Positions 8,529 to 16,812 of a DNA stretch of 64,000 bases are shown piece after piece (position 1 is the stretch's first letter; each line of letters starts with the position of its first letter). The translations under genes and the position numbers were made by a program. The stretch is from Microbacterium sp. Au-Mic1 (GTDB lineage Bacteria; Actinomycetota; Actinomycetes; Actinomycetales; Microbacteriaceae), in the NCBI RefSeq assembly GCF_021341785.1, contig NZ_JAJTTF010000001.1, forward strand, positions 434,001 to 498,000, given 5' to 3'. The notes beneath the pieces were generated by a model. It saw nothing but the letters and a program-made list of their open reading frames with translations, was not told the origin of the DNA and did not search any database.

Positions 8529-8867
8529 ATGCCCACTCCCCTCGCCGCAGCGACGCACACGGCTGCCCTGGCGCGTCTCGGACACGCGCTGTCCGATCCC
8601 ACGCGGGCCGGTGTGCTGCTGGCGCTCCGTGAATCGCCCCGGTACCCCTCCGACCTTGCGGAGGCTCTGGGTGTTTCACGTCAGGTGATGTCGAACCAGC
8701 TTGCCTGCTTGAGAGGCTGCGGACTCGTCGAGGCGATTCCCGACGGCCGGCGCACCTGGTACCGGCTCGCGGATTCGCATCTCGCGCCGGCACTCGATGA
8801 GTTGATGCGCGTGGTGCTCTTCGTCGAGCCGGGGTGCTGTGCCGGAGAGAGCTGCAACTGCGCATGA
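8529..8867 (+). CDS. cmtR: ArsR/SmtB-family metal-sensing repressor, CmtR-like
   Basis: A 112-residue winged-helix repressor. The recognition helix region is VSRQVMSNQLACLRGCGLVEA: Cys60 and Cys64 in ACLRGC match the Cys57/Cys61 pair of mycobacterial CmtR, which binds Cd(II)/Pb(II) with a third Cys near the C-terminus. Here that tail has four cysteines (Cys103, Cys104, Cys109 and Cys111 in PGCCAGESCNCA), so the site could be richer than in CmtR. Its stop overlaps the start of the cation transporter (ATGA), the likely regulated gene. Confidence 0.9.
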   Translation: MPTPLAAATHTAALARLGHALSDPTRAGVLLALRESPRYPSDLAEALGVSRQVMSNQLACLRGCGLVEAIPDGRRTWYRLADSHLAPALDELMRVVLFVEPGCCAGESCNCA

Positions 8868-9565
8868 GTGGCACAGCTGCTCGCCTCACGGTCGACCGCC
8901 GTCACCGGCTCCAGCGACGCATCCGCTGGATCGTGGCCGCGACCATCGGTTACAACGTCGTGGAGGCCGCCGTGGCGATCTCCGCCGGCACGGTTGCGTC
9001 CTCCACGGCGCTCATCGGATTCGGTCTGGACTCCACGATCGAAGTGCTCTCGGCGGCGGCGGTCGCATGGCAGTTCACCCGCCGTGATCCGGAGAGGTGG
9101 GAGAAGGGGACGCTGCGCGTCATCGCCGTCGCCTTCTTCGCCTTGGCCGCGTACGTCACCACCACGTCGGTACTGGCGCTGCTCGGCCGTGTCGATGTCC
9201 AACACTCGACTCTCGGCATCGTCATCACCGCGCTGAGCGTGCTCGTCATGCCGTTCCTGTCTCTCGCGGAACGGCGTGCGGGCCGTGAACTCGGCTCAGC
9301 GACCGCCATCGCGGACTCCAAGCAGACGCTCATCTGCACTTACCTTTCCGGGGCCGTCCTGGTCGGGCTCGTGCTGAACAGCCTGTTCGGGTGGTGGTGG
9401 GCGGATCCGATCGCAGGGCTCGTCATCGCCGGATTGGCCGTCCGAGAGGGCGTCGAAGCGTGGCGGGGGGACGCCTGCGCGACGTCAGTCGGGATGATCC
9501 TCGAAGACGACCACGACGACCACGACGACCACGACGACGCGCCGCCCGCGCCGCCCGCGCGGTAG
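8864..9565 (+). CDS. Cation transporter (CDF-like heavy-metal efflux) with Asp/His tail
   Basis: A 233-residue integral membrane protein with about five or six helices. FGLDSTIEVLSA in the second helix and WWADPIAGLVIAGLAVREG near the end are typical of this CDF-related group, where paired acidic residues bind the transported metal. It lacks the large cytoplasmic domain of full CDF proteins. The C-terminus is EDDHDDHDDHDD followed by a Pro/Ala end, a short putative metal-binding tail encoded by a near-perfect DNA repeat. Coupling to the CmtR-like gene points to Cd, Pb or Zn efflux. Inference from family and context. Confidence 0.88.
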   Translation: MSGTAARLTVDRRHRLQRRIRWIVAATIGYNVVEAAVAISAGTVASSTALIGFGLDSTIEVLSAAAVAWQFTRRDPERWEKGTLRVIAVAFFALAAYVTTTSVLALLGRVDVQHSTLGIVITALSVLVMPFLSLAERRAGRELGSATAIADSKQTLICTYLSGAVLVGLVLNSLFGWWWADPIAGLVIAGLAVREGVEAWRGDACATSVGMILEDDHDDHDDHDDAPPAPPAR

Positions 9566-9579
9566 GCGCGGTCGCTCGT

Positions 9580-10305
9580 TCAGATCTGTCCCGCCGGGCG
9601 GAGCAGGATCTCGTTGATCGCGAGGTGCCTCGGTCGGCTGATCGCGAAGGCGATGACTTCGGCGATGTCGTCCGCCGTGACCTCGGCGTGGCTGTACAGC
9701 TCGTTGACGGCGGCGTTCGTGTCCGCATGGGTGATGTGGGTCGGCAATTCGGTCGCGACCACGCCGGGCTCGATCAGCGTGACCCGCACGTCCGGAAGGA
9801 GTTCCTGGCGAAGGGATTCGGACCAGCCGTTGATCCCCCATTTGGTCGCGGCGTAGACGCCGTTGCCGGCACGCGCAGTACGCCCCGCGACCGAGGAGAT
9901 GTTGACGATGTCGGCCGCGCCGCTGGTCTTGAGCTGATCCAGGAACACCTCGGTGGCCGAGATCGCGCCGAGGAGGTTGACTTCGATCATCGCGCGGTAG
10001 TCGTCGCGCTGCGCGGTCGCGAAGGGGCCGAGCAGCATGATCCCGGCGTTGTTCACGAGGACGTCCGCTCCCCCGAGAGCGGCGACGTGGTCAGCTGCCG
10101 CACGGAGCGCATCGTGGTCGGTGACGTCGGCGGATATGGCGGTGGCTCGGTCGCCGAGCTCGTCGGAGAGGGCGGTGATCCGGTCAGTGCGTCGAGCGAG
10201 GAGGACGACGTGATGGCCCGTGGCGTGGAGGGCCCGGGCCGTGGCGGCGCCGATGCCGGAGGATGCGCCGGTGATGACAGCGATCGGAGCGGTCGTGGAG
10301 GCCAT
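9580..10305 (-). CDS. SDR-family oxidoreductase
   Basis: A 241-residue classical short-chain dehydrogenase. It has the NAD(P) site TGASSGIG at residues 13-20, NNAGIM in the fourth strand, the catalytic Ser in ISSVAG, and YAATK giving the Tyr and Lys. An arginine pair after the second strand (LLARRTD) suggests NADPH preference. The substrate is unknown. It is the last gene of a unit with a carboxymuconolactone decarboxylase-like protein 17 bp upstream and an HTH regulator at the head. Confidence 0.93.
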   Translation of the reverse strand: MASTTAPIAVITGASSGIGAATARALHATGHHVVLLARRTDRITALSDELGDRATAISADVTDHDALRAAADHVAALGGADVLVNNAGIMLLGPFATAQRDDYRAMIEVNLLGAISATEVFLDQLKTSGAADIVNISSVAGRTARAGNGVYAATKWGINGWSESLRQELLPDVRVTLIEPGVVATELPTHITHADTNAAVNELYSHAEVTADDIAEVIAFAISRPRHLAINEILLRPAGQI

Positions 10306-10322
10306 GCGGGTTGGTCCTTCGG

Positions 10323-10637
10323 TCAGTCGGTGAAGACGGTTTTGGCGATCTGGATCGCTGACATGGCTTTGGGCCAGCCGGCGTAGAACGCGAGGTGGAT
10401 GATCGCTTCCTTCACCTCGTCTTCGGTGAGCCCGTTGTCGCGGGCGAGGCGGAGGTGATTGGGCAGCTGCTCGAATGCGCCGCTCGCGACGAGCGCGGCG
10501 ACGGTGACGAGGCTGCGGTCGCGTCGGTTCAACTCGGGTCGGGCCCAGACGTCGCCGAACAAGACGGTGTCGGTGAGTTCGACCAGCTTGGGGGCGAAGT
10601 CGCCGATCGCCCGCTGCGCAGGGGTGGGATCAGTCAT
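10323..10637 (-). CDS. Carboxymuconolactone decarboxylase-family protein
   Basis: A 104-residue protein of the CMD/AhpD fold with the family core RDRSLVTVAALVASG, NHLRLARDNGLTEDEVKEAIIHLAFYAGWPKAMSA. It has no CxxC pair, so it is not an AhpD-type peroxidase partner; it fits the small CMD-like proteins common in redox clusters. The ATG at 10637 is followed by a normal N-terminus and lies 4 bp after the stop of the cupin remnant. Confidence 0.9.
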   Translation of the reverse strand: MTDPTPAQRAIGDFAPKLVELTDTVLFGDVWARPELNRRDRSLVTVAALVASGAFEQLPNHLRLARDNGLTEDEVKEAIIHLAFYAGWPKAMSAIQIAKTVFTD

Positions 10638-10641
10638 GGGG

Positions 10642-10824
10642 TCAGTCCTTCTCGGCTGCCCGTGCAGCCTCGCGGTATTCCTGGTCGGTGACGTGCTCGG
10701 CCCAGGTGACGGCCGGTCCATCACCGTGGGGCAGATCGCCACTGGGGATCGGGGGGACCTGCACCTCCCCCGTGAACCTCGCCGCCGGGCCCTTGCTGCT
10801 CGACGGATCCCCCTGCAGGCGCAT
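10642..10824 (-). pseudogene. Cupin-domain gene with an internal deletion
   Basis: The 60-residue frame joins two ends of a known cupin type. The N-terminal part (SSSKGPAARFTGEVQVPPI) matches the opening of mandelonitrile lyase-like or quercetinase-like cupins, and the C-terminal part (AVTWAEHVTDQEYREAARA) matches their ending. The roughly 75-80 residues between them, which carry both cupin motifs with the metal-binding histidines, are absent, and the reading frame is kept. The ATG overlaps the stop of the HTH regulator (ATGA). A short protein may still be made but cannot be a functional cupin. Recognition is from memory of the family. Confidence 0.65.
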
Positions 10825-11684
10825 CACGACACTGCTCGGGAGGTCGAGGCGAGGCTGCCGAGCAATTGCAGTCGTTCGGCGCTGGGCGACGCAGGGTCGA
10901 CGGTGCAGGCGTACATGACGAGCCCGTCGCTGCCGGGAAGGTCGAAGGCTTCGTAGTGGAACTGGAGGTCGCCGACGACCGGATGGTTGATGCGCTTGGT
11001 GCCGGAGCGGTGGAAGCGGACGTCGTGCGCGGCCCACATGGTGCGGAACGTGTTGCTGCGGGTGACGAGTTCGCCGATGAGATCGGTGAGTGCTCTGTCG
11101 TGGGGGTTCTGGCCCGCGGCGATGCGCAGCGTCGCGACGATGCTGCGGGCGCCCGCCTCCCAGTCCGGGTAGTAGGTCCGGGCGAAGGGGTTGAGGAAGA
11201 CGAACCGGGCGTTGTTGCGGCCGTTCGCGGGATCATCGATGATCGGTGCGAACACGGCGGCGCCGAGCACGTTCGTCGCGAGGAAGTCCTTGCACGGGTT
11301 CGTCACGTACACCGGGGTGTCGATGATGGTGTCGAGGAAACGCTGCAGGGTCGGTCGCACCGACGCTTCCACCCTCGGTTTCCTCCTTCGCACTACCCCG
11401 ACCGGTGCAGCTGCAGCGGCCAGGTCCTGCAGGTGGGAGATCTCCGCATCGTCGAGCCGCAAGGCGCGGGCGAGGGCGTTGAGGACCTCCGGGGAGACGC
11501 CGGAGAGGTTTCCGCGCTCCATCTTGGCGTAGTAGTCCACGCTCATTCCGGCGAGCATCGCGACCTCCTCCCGCCGCAGACCTGCGACGCGGCGGCGGCC
11601 GCCGCCGATGATCCCCGCCTGCTCCGGGGTGAGACGTGCACGACGGGTCATCAGGAACTCGCGCACCTCGCTCTGATTGTTCAT
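10824..11684 (-). CDS. Helix-turn-helix (XRE type) regulator with MmyB-like ligand domain
   Basis: A 286-residue protein. Residues 1-85 form an XRE helix-turn-helix (RVAGLRREEVAMLAGMSVDYYAKMERG, SPEVLNALARALRLDDAE) and residues 105-280 the MmyB-like sensor region (LDTIIDTPVYVTNPCKDFLATN, PFARTYYPDWEAGARSIVATLR, GTKRINHPVVGDLQFHYEAFDLPGSD). Such regulators commonly sit beside SDR, aldo-keto reductase and cupin genes and control them. Here it heads the cupin remnant-CMD-SDR unit and lies 57 bp downstream of the aldo-keto reductase on the same strand. Confidence 0.92.
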   Translation of the reverse strand: MNNQSEVREFLMTRRARLTPEQAGIIGGGRRRVAGLRREEVAMLAGMSVDYYAKMERGNLSGVSPEVLNALARALRLDDAEISHLQDLAAAAAPVGVVRRRKPRVEASVRPTLQRFLDTIIDTPVYVTNPCKDFLATNVLGAAVFAPIIDDPANGRNNARFVFLNPFARTYYPDWEAGARSIVATLRIAAGQNPHDRALTDLIGELVTRSNTFRTMWAAHDVRFHRSGTKRINHPVVGDLQFHYEAFDLPGSDGLVMYACTVDPASPSAERLQLLGSLASTSRAVS

Positions 11685-11741
11685 GTGTTCATGTTCCGTC
11701 TCTGGAGCCGGGGAGAGAGGACACAGCCTCTCCCCCGCGTT

Positions 11742-12626
11742 TCAAGCTTCGGGGATGTCCCGACCGAACGCCTCGAGCGTGATCATCTCCGGTTCCGGGC
11801 CACCACGCACGCCCCGGTCGAGCGCATCGATACGGCGCAGCTCATCACCCGTGAGCTCGAAGTCGAACACGTCGAAGTTCTCCGCGATGCGGCCGGCCTT
11901 GACGGACTTGGGGATCGCGGAGCGCCCCTCCTGCAGATGCCACCGCAGCATCACCTGTGCCGCACTCTTCCCGTACCTGCCCGCGATCTCGAGGATCGAC
12001 GGGTCGGTGAACGTGCTCATGCCGCCCTCGCCGCGGTAGGACGTGATTCCACCGATCGGAGACCAGGCCTGGGTGAGGATCCCGTGCTCGGCGTTGGCTG
12101 ACTGCACGACCGGCTGGGTGAAGAACGGGTGCACCTCGACCTGGTTCACCGCCGATACCACGTCGGTCTCCGCAAGCAGGGCATTCAGGTGGATGGGCAT
12201 GAAGTTGCTGATCCCGATCGCGCGAACCCGGCCGTCCTTGTACAGCCGCTCGAGGGCCCGGTACGCGTCGAGAGTTCTGTCGAACTCGCCCGGAAGCGCC
12301 TGGTGCAGCAGGAGTAGGTCGATCCGGTCGACGCCGAGCTTGCGGGCGCTCTTGTCGAACGCGTGCAGGGTGCGGTCGTAGCCGTAGTCGCTGATCCAGA
12401 TCTTCGTCTCGATGAAGACATCGTCACGGGCGACGCCGGACTCGCGGATCGCATCGCCGACTCCGCGTTCGTTCGCATATGCGGCCGCGGTGTCGATCAG
12501 CCGGTACCCGGTCGCAAGGGCCGTGGCGACGGCGTCCCTGGTCTCGTCGGGCGGCGTCTGGAAGACGCCGAAGCCGAGGGCCGGCATGATGACGCCGTTG
12601 TTCAGGGTGAGAGTGCGGGTGCTCAT
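11742..12626 (-). CDS. Aldo/keto reductase
   Basis: A 294-residue (alpha/beta)8 oxidoreductase. It has GYRLIDTAAAYANERGVG with the catalytic Asp and Tyr, LGVDRIDLLLLHQALPG with the catalytic His region, and the NADPH-binding C-terminal part AIPKSVKAGRIAENFDVFDFELTGDE. These match the AKR5 2,5-diketo-gluconate reductase-like group; the Lys usually in the tetrad falls in IETKIW. Substrate unknown. The next gene on the strand is the HTH regulator. Confidence 0.93.
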   Translation of the reverse strand: MSTRTLTLNNGVIMPALGFGVFQTPPDETRDAVATALATGYRLIDTAAAYANERGVGDAIRESGVARDDVFIETKIWISDYGYDRTLHAFDKSARKLGVDRIDLLLLHQALPGEFDRTLDAYRALERLYKDGRVRAIGISNFMPIHLNALLAETDVVSAVNQVEVHPFFTQPVVQSANAEHGILTQAWSPIGGITSYRGEGGMSTFTDPSILEIAGRYGKSAAQVMLRWHLQEGRSAIPKSVKAGRIAENFDVFDFELTGDELRRIDALDRGVRGGPEPEMITLEAFGRDIPEA

Positions 12627-12701
12627 GAACTCGACCGTAGGCCTGCCGAAAACGGATGAACAGGGACTGTCAGTACATGGATAACCTCGCGCCCAGAAGA
12701 A

Positions 12702-12739
12702 AGCGGGCGTCCCGGCATGTGACTGCCGGGACGCCCGCT
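12702..12739 (-). terminator. Rho-independent terminator of the cold-shock gene
   Basis: A perfect 16-bp stem (AGCGGGCGTCCCGGCA on the plus strand) with a 6-nt loop. On the minus strand it is followed by a T-rich CTTTCTTCT. It lies 14 bp after the cspA stop. Confidence 0.88.
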
Positions 12740-12753
12740 CGCTGCCGTGAGGC

Positions 12754-12957
12754 TCAGATCACCTGGATGTTGGCGGCCTGCATGCCCTTGGGGCCACGCT
12801 CGGAATCGAACGAGACCTTCTGGTTCTCCTCGAGGTTGCGGTAACCGTCGCCCGTGATCGCGCTGAAGTGCGCGAAGACGTCAGCGGTGCCGTCGTCGGG
12901 GGCGATGAATCCGAAGCCCTTTTCGGTGTTGAACCATTTGACGGTGCCAGTGGCCAT
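12754..12957 (-). CDS. cspA: Cold-shock protein (CspA family)
   Basis: A 67-residue single cold-shock domain. RNP1 is [10 protein letters not shown] and RNP2 is VFAHFSAI, preceded by TGTVKWFN. It binds single-stranded RNA and DNA and acts as an RNA chaperone. AAGAAGGAA lies about ten bases before the ATG. A long gene-free region upstream suggests an extended 5' leader, as is usual for cold-shock genes. Confidence 0.97.
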   Translation of the reverse strand: MATGTVKWFNTEKGFGFIAPDDGTADVFAHFSAITGDGYRNLEENQKVSFDSERGPKGMQAANIQVI

Positions 12958-13382
12958 GTCGTCGTTCCTTCTTGTCTGGGACCCGTTGAACGGTCCGCGA
13001 ATCCGCGACGATGCCGTCGGGAAATCTGGGGTGGCGCCGTTCGGCGCTCGGTGTCGGCCACGATCAGACGTGTCGGCCGGGCTCCACATGGGTCTCGGCG
13101 CCGGCGTGGGCGACGAGACGGAAGTGGGAACAGCAGGAGAGATCAGAGAACCAACCGGTGGGGAGCGCATCACGATGGCTGACGCAACCAGAGTCACTGA
13201 ACTGAATACCCGCTCGGCCGATGTCCGAGCCCAGAAGCTGGTCCGGAGCAGAACCCCGGCAGAAACCACAACTTCAACAACCTGGGCACAACCCTATCCC
13301 CTCCAGGCTGAACATCGGCCCGAAGTCCCGGGGCTCTGGTGCCACAGGATCCGGGAACGCGCGCACCGCGCCGACGCGCGGA
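12958..13382 (-). other. 425-bp gene-free stretch, probable cspA leader and promoter
   Basis: No gene is supported; the frames across it have poor codon bias or no plausible starts. Close to cspA a short hairpin (GGACC pairing with GGTCC at about 12979-12995) lies just before the ribosome site, which could affect translation. No clear -10/-35 pair was identified. The length is compatible with a long structured leader, by analogy with other cold-shock genes. Confidence 0.4.
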
Positions 13383-13742
13383 TCATGCCGGGCCGTCGGG
13401 AAAGGCCAGATCGTAGGCGCGTGCGAGCTTCTTCGGCACGACCATGCGCCAGGCGTCGACCACGAACTCGCGGGCCTCGCCCGGCTCGAGCGCCGCGAGG
13501 TCGGATCGCACCCAGTGGAACCGCATGTCCGATGGCGACGGCAGCTGGAACTTCTCGGGCTGGCCCCCGACAAGCCCCTCGCGCAGCTCCTTCGGGAAGC
13601 CGAACTCCATGATGCGCTCGTCGGCCGAGAAGGCGACGTACACGAGCTGTCCCACCCGGAACTTCAGCCGCCCGCGGACGTAGACCTCGTAGGAGCGCTC
13701 CAGTGCGGATCCGAGTGCCCGCACGTCCTCGATCGTCGCCAT
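13383..13742 (-). CDS. MmcQ/YjbR-family protein
   Basis: A 119-residue protein matching the MmcQ/YjbR fold in its second half: MRFHWVRSDLAALEPGEAREFVVDAWRMVVPKKLARAY. The biochemical role of the family is unclear (a double-wing DNA-binding-like fold). GGAGGAGG precedes the ATG at 13742 by six bases; a TTG two codons earlier is unlikely. It runs in the same direction as the GNAT gene downstream in coordinates but is not clearly linked to it. Confidence 0.8.
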   Translation of the reverse strand: MATIEDVRALGSALERSYEVYVRGRLKFRVGQLVYVAFSADERIMEFGFPKELREGLVGGQPEKFQLPSPSDMRFHWVRSDLAALEPGEAREFVVDAWRMVVPKKLARAYDLAFPDGPA

Positions 13743-13774
13743 GCGCAACCTCCTCCGGCTCGACGATAGGCCGA

Positions 13775-14308
13775 TCAGCGCGAGATCTCGCGCATCGTCA
13801 TGAGCGAGCGGCCGTGCGCATTCTCGGCGATCACCGTCCCGGTCTCGACGAATCCGAGCTTCTCAAGAGCGCGGCGCGACGCGATGTTCCAATCCCACAC
13901 GCTCGCCCACAGCCGGGCTATGCCCGCGTCGCCGGCCCAGCCGATGACGGCGCCGCCGGCTTCCGTTGCATACCCGCGGTTGTGCGTGGAGCGCAGCAGT
14001 TCGAACGCGAGCTCCGGCCGATCGCCCTCCGCATCCCAGACCACGCCGCAGTATCCGATCGGTTCGCCGCTCTCCTTCTGCACGACGGTCAGCAGTCCCA
14101 GGCGCGCAGGGCCGCGCCGCCGCTGACGGATGTCATCGACGATCTCGGCCTCTGTCGGATGCCCGTCCGCGTCGAGTCTGCGGTGCGCGGGAACCCGCTC
14201 GTCACGCTCGGTCCACAACCGATGGAACACGGCGGCGTCCTGCACCCGCTGCGGCCGCAGGACCAAGCGGTCGGTCGTCAGCGTCGTCGCACGCGGGTCT
14301 ACGGGCAT
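13775..14308 (-). CDS. GNAT-family N-acetyltransferase (RimJ/RimL-like)
   Basis: A 177-residue acetyltransferase with the RimJ/RimL opening LTTDRLVLRPQRVQDAAVFHRLW, an acetyl-CoA site in NRGYATEAGGAVIGWA and the closing NIASRRALEKLGFVETG. It probably acetylates an amine of a protein terminus or small molecule; the target is unknown. It is divergent from the methyltransferase gene, the two starts lying 66 bp apart. Confidence 0.9.
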   Translation of the reverse strand: MPVDPRATTLTTDRLVLRPQRVQDAAVFHRLWTERDERVPAHRRLDADGHPTEAEIVDDIRQRRRGPARLGLLTVVQKESGEPIGYCGVVWDAEGDRPELAFELLRSTHNRGYATEAGGAVIGWAGDAGIARLWASVWDWNIASRRALEKLGFVETGTVIAENAHGRSLMTMREISR

Positions 14309-14374
14309 GGCCTCATCATCGCACCGCTCGCGCACGCCCCGTGCTCCCGAGTGCCGTCGTGTGAGGATCGACGC

Positions 14375-15157
14375 ATGACGGATCGTGCACGGACTCAGGA
14401 CGGCAGCGCGGGTGACGCGGACTACGGGCTCATCGGCGGGACTTACAGCGACTTCCGGCGGCCGGATCCTCGGATCGCGGCGATCGTGCGTGACGCTCTC
14501 GGCGACGCGCAGTCGGTGCTCAACGTCGGTGCGGGTGCGGGCGGCTATGAGCCGGTCGGCCTGGACGTCACGGCGGTCGAACCGTCCGCGAGCATGCGCG
14601 CGCAACGACCGGCCCACCTCGCCCCTGCGCTCGACGCCGTCGCAGAGTCGCTGCCCTTCACCGATGCTTTCTTCGACGCGGCGATGACGACCTTCTCCGT
14701 GCACCAGTGGGCGGATCTGCCGGCGGGGCTGGCGGAGATACGACGGGTCACCCGCGGTCCGGTCGCGATCCTCACCTGCGATCCGGATCTGCTGGACCGG
14801 TTCTGGCTCGTCGAATACGCGCCCGAGGTCATCGAGACCGAACGACGACGCTATCCCTCCTTGGCGGCGCTGGCCGACGGACTCGGCGGCAGCGTCACCG
14901 TCGAGCCGGTGCCCATCCCGCTGGACTGCACCGACGGGTTCAACGAGGCCTACTACGGGCGCCCCGAGGCGCTGCTCGATGCCGGTGCACGGGCGGCCTG
15001 CTCGGCCTGGAGCTTCGTGAGCCCGACGAGCGCGGAGGACTGCGCCGATCGCCTCCGCCGAGCGCTCGACTCGGGTGAGTGGGATCGCCGACACGGCGAG
15101 TGGCGCCACAGGGCGAGGTTCGAGGGGTCGCTCGTCCTCGTCCGCGCCCTCCCCTGA
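14375..15157 (+). CDS. Class I SAM-dependent methyltransferase
   Basis: A 260-residue methyltransferase of the Methyltransf_11 type. The SAM site is VLNVGAGAGGYE, followed by VTAVEPSASM (ribose acidic position), AESLPFTDAFFDAAMTTFSVHQWAD (post-II) and AEIRRVTRGPVAILTCDP. The substrate is unknown. The ATG has GAGGA 8 bp upstream. Confidence 0.9.
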   Translation: MTDRARTQDGSAGDADYGLIGGTYSDFRRPDPRIAAIVRDALGDAQSVLNVGAGAGGYEPVGLDVTAVEPSASMRAQRPAHLAPALDAVAESLPFTDAFFDAAMTTFSVHQWADLPAGLAEIRRVTRGPVAILTCDPDLLDRFWLVEYAPEVIETERRRYPSLAALADGLGGSVTVEPVPIPLDCTDGFNEAYYGRPEALLDAGARAACSAWSFVSPTSAEDCADRLRRALDSGEWDRRHGEWRHRARFEGSLVLVRALP

Positions 15158-15221
15158 CTTCCCGAGCGCCCCGAGGAGGAATAGCCTGCCGCCAGGATCA
15201 TCCGTCTCCGGGAGGCACGTG

Positions 15222-16151
15222 ATGCGGTGCAGGGGCGTGACGTCGGTCGCCGCGGTGCTGATGTTCGTGCTGTTGTGCGGCTGTGCCCCGATGCCTCCCG
15301 GCGCGCCCGCCTCGTCCCCGTCCTCCGCCCCCGATCGCGGAGGAATGGTGCGCATCTCGACGTCGCGAGAGGTGTTCCTGACCTGTCGCGGATCCGGCTC
15401 CCCGACTGTCGTCCTGATCTCCGGCACGGGCGGTGCGGCCGACGAGTGGACGACGCTGCCGCGCCCGCAGACGCCGCTCACGACAGCCACCCCCGCAGCA
15501 GACCCCACCGCCGTGCTGCCCTCGCTCTCCGCGGACGTGCGCGTCTGCGCCTATGATCGCCCCGGCACGATCCGCGAGGACGGAGCGACGTCCCCGTCGA
15601 CGCCCGTGACGCAGCCGACGACGGCGGAGGACGGTGTCCGCGATCTCCGAGATCTGCTCCGCGCCGCCGGCGAGGACGGTCCGCTCGTCCTGGTCGGTGC
15701 GTCCTGGGGCGGCTTGATCGCGCAACTCTTCACGCGCGAGGACCCGCAGCGCGTCGTCGGTCTGGTCCTCGTCGATTCGGCGTCCACCTGGCTCGCCCAG
15801 ACGTTCAGCCCTGCGCAATGGCGGGCCTGGATGGCCGTCATCGCCGCGGCCCGTACGGATGGCACCGCGGAGAGCCCCGCTTACGACCCGACGATGCAGG
15901 AGTTCGCCGCAGCCGCACCGGTGCCCGACGTGCCGACCACCGTGCTCTCCTCGGATCAGCCGTGGGACCTCGGGGTGACGCCCGGCGCGTCGACCTGGCC
16001 CGGATGGCTGGCCGCGCAGGACGATCTCGCACGCTCATGGCACGCGACGCATGTCAGCACGACGAACAGCGGCCACGGGATCCAGGTGGAGCGGCCCGCC
16101 CTGGTCGTGTCGGCGATCCGTGACGTGCTCGAGAGCGTACGCGGACAGTGA
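15222..16151 (+). CDS. Alpha/beta-hydrolase lipoprotein
   Basis: A 309-residue secreted hydrolase. A signal peptide with a lipobox-like LLCGC places the lipidated Cys near residue 20, followed by a Pro/Ser-rich linker. The hydrolase fold has the oxyanion region VVLISGTGGAADEW, the nucleophile elbow LVGASWGG and the catalytic His in TTNSGHGIQVERP. It is probably an esterase or amidase anchored outside the membrane. Substrate unknown. GGGAGG precedes the start by several bases. Confidence 0.87.
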   Translation: MRCRGVTSVAAVLMFVLLCGCAPMPPGAPASSPSSAPDRGGMVRISTSREVFLTCRGSGSPTVVLISGTGGAADEWTTLPRPQTPLTTATPAADPTAVLPSLSADVRVCAYDRPGTIREDGATSPSTPVTQPTTAEDGVRDLRDLLRAAGEDGPLVLVGASWGGLIAQLFTREDPQRVVGLVLVDSASTWLAQTFSPAQWRAWMAVIAAARTDGTAESPAYDPTMQEFAAAAPVPDVPTTVLSSDQPWDLGVTPGASTWPGWLAAQDDLARSWHATHVSTTNSGHGIQVERPALVVSAIRDVLESVRGQ

Positions 16152-16201
16152 CGTGCCGACGGATTCCGCTGGAGGCATGTGGTCCGTGTCACGATGACGA
16201 C

Positions 16202-16792
16202 ATGCACAGGTCGAGGACGACCCGGATCATCGGGGCGCTGATGGTGGGGGCGTGCGCAGCGCTCATCTCCGGTTGTGCGGCGTGGTCGCCCCAGGCGGAT
16301 GCGGAGCGCAGCGCGCGACAGGGGCTCGCGGCCATGGTCGAGAAGTCCCAGGATCAGATCTGGCAGTTCCGGGCACTTCTGTCGCGTGATCCTGAATCCG
16401 CGCTGCCGGACATCGACGGTCTGGTAGACCTCCGCCTGCACAGCGCGGAAGGATCTTGGCTGCTCACCGACCTCCGCCGAGACGACTCCGGGACAGCGAT
16501 GACGCTGACGACCTCAGCAGGGGGCGAGTCCGGCGGCGGGCTGTTCTACGCGCAGGTCTCCCTGCGCACATGCTGGACGCTCATCGTCGCGCCCGACGGC
16601 ACGCGGATCGACACTGAGGCTGCGGACTGCGATGAGGGTGCTGCCGCGGGCCGGGCTCCCGAGCCGCTGAGGGAGGCCACGATCGTGCCGCTCACAGATC
16701 TTGAGGTGCGGTCTCACGTCGACGAGACCGACTATCCGGCGCTCCCGTGCCAGTGTTCGAGCGGTGAGGTCTGCGACTGCCCAGGAGGGTGA
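16202..16792 (+). CDS. Predicted lipoprotein of unknown function with Cys-rich tail
   Basis: A 196-residue protein with a lipoprotein signal: basic start MHRSRTTR, hydrophobic core IIGALMVGACAALI and lipobox ISGCAAW (Cys near 25). The rest is polar and not assigned to a family. The C-terminus CQCSSGEVCDCPGG packs four cysteines into 14 residues, and two others (RTCW, ADC) lie in the middle, suggesting disulphides or metal binding. It follows the hydrolase lipoprotein by 50 bp. Confidence 0.7.
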   Translation: MHRSRTTRIIGALMVGACAALISGCAAWSPQADAERSARQGLAAMVEKSQDQIWQFRALLSRDPESALPDIDGLVDLRLHSAEGSWLLTDLRRDDSGTAMTLTTSAGGESGGGLFYAQVSLRTCWTLIVAPDGTRIDTEAADCDEGAAAGRAPEPLREATIVPLTDLEVRSHVDETDYPALPCQCSSGEVCDCPGG

Positions 16793-16812
16793 GCGTCGCT
16801 GCGAAGAGGTTG

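Noticed and set aside
9506..9539. Short tandem repeat, possible CRISPR-like or regulatory repeat
   Set aside because: The units are contiguous 9-bp codons for Asp-Asp-His inside the transporter gene, without spacers.
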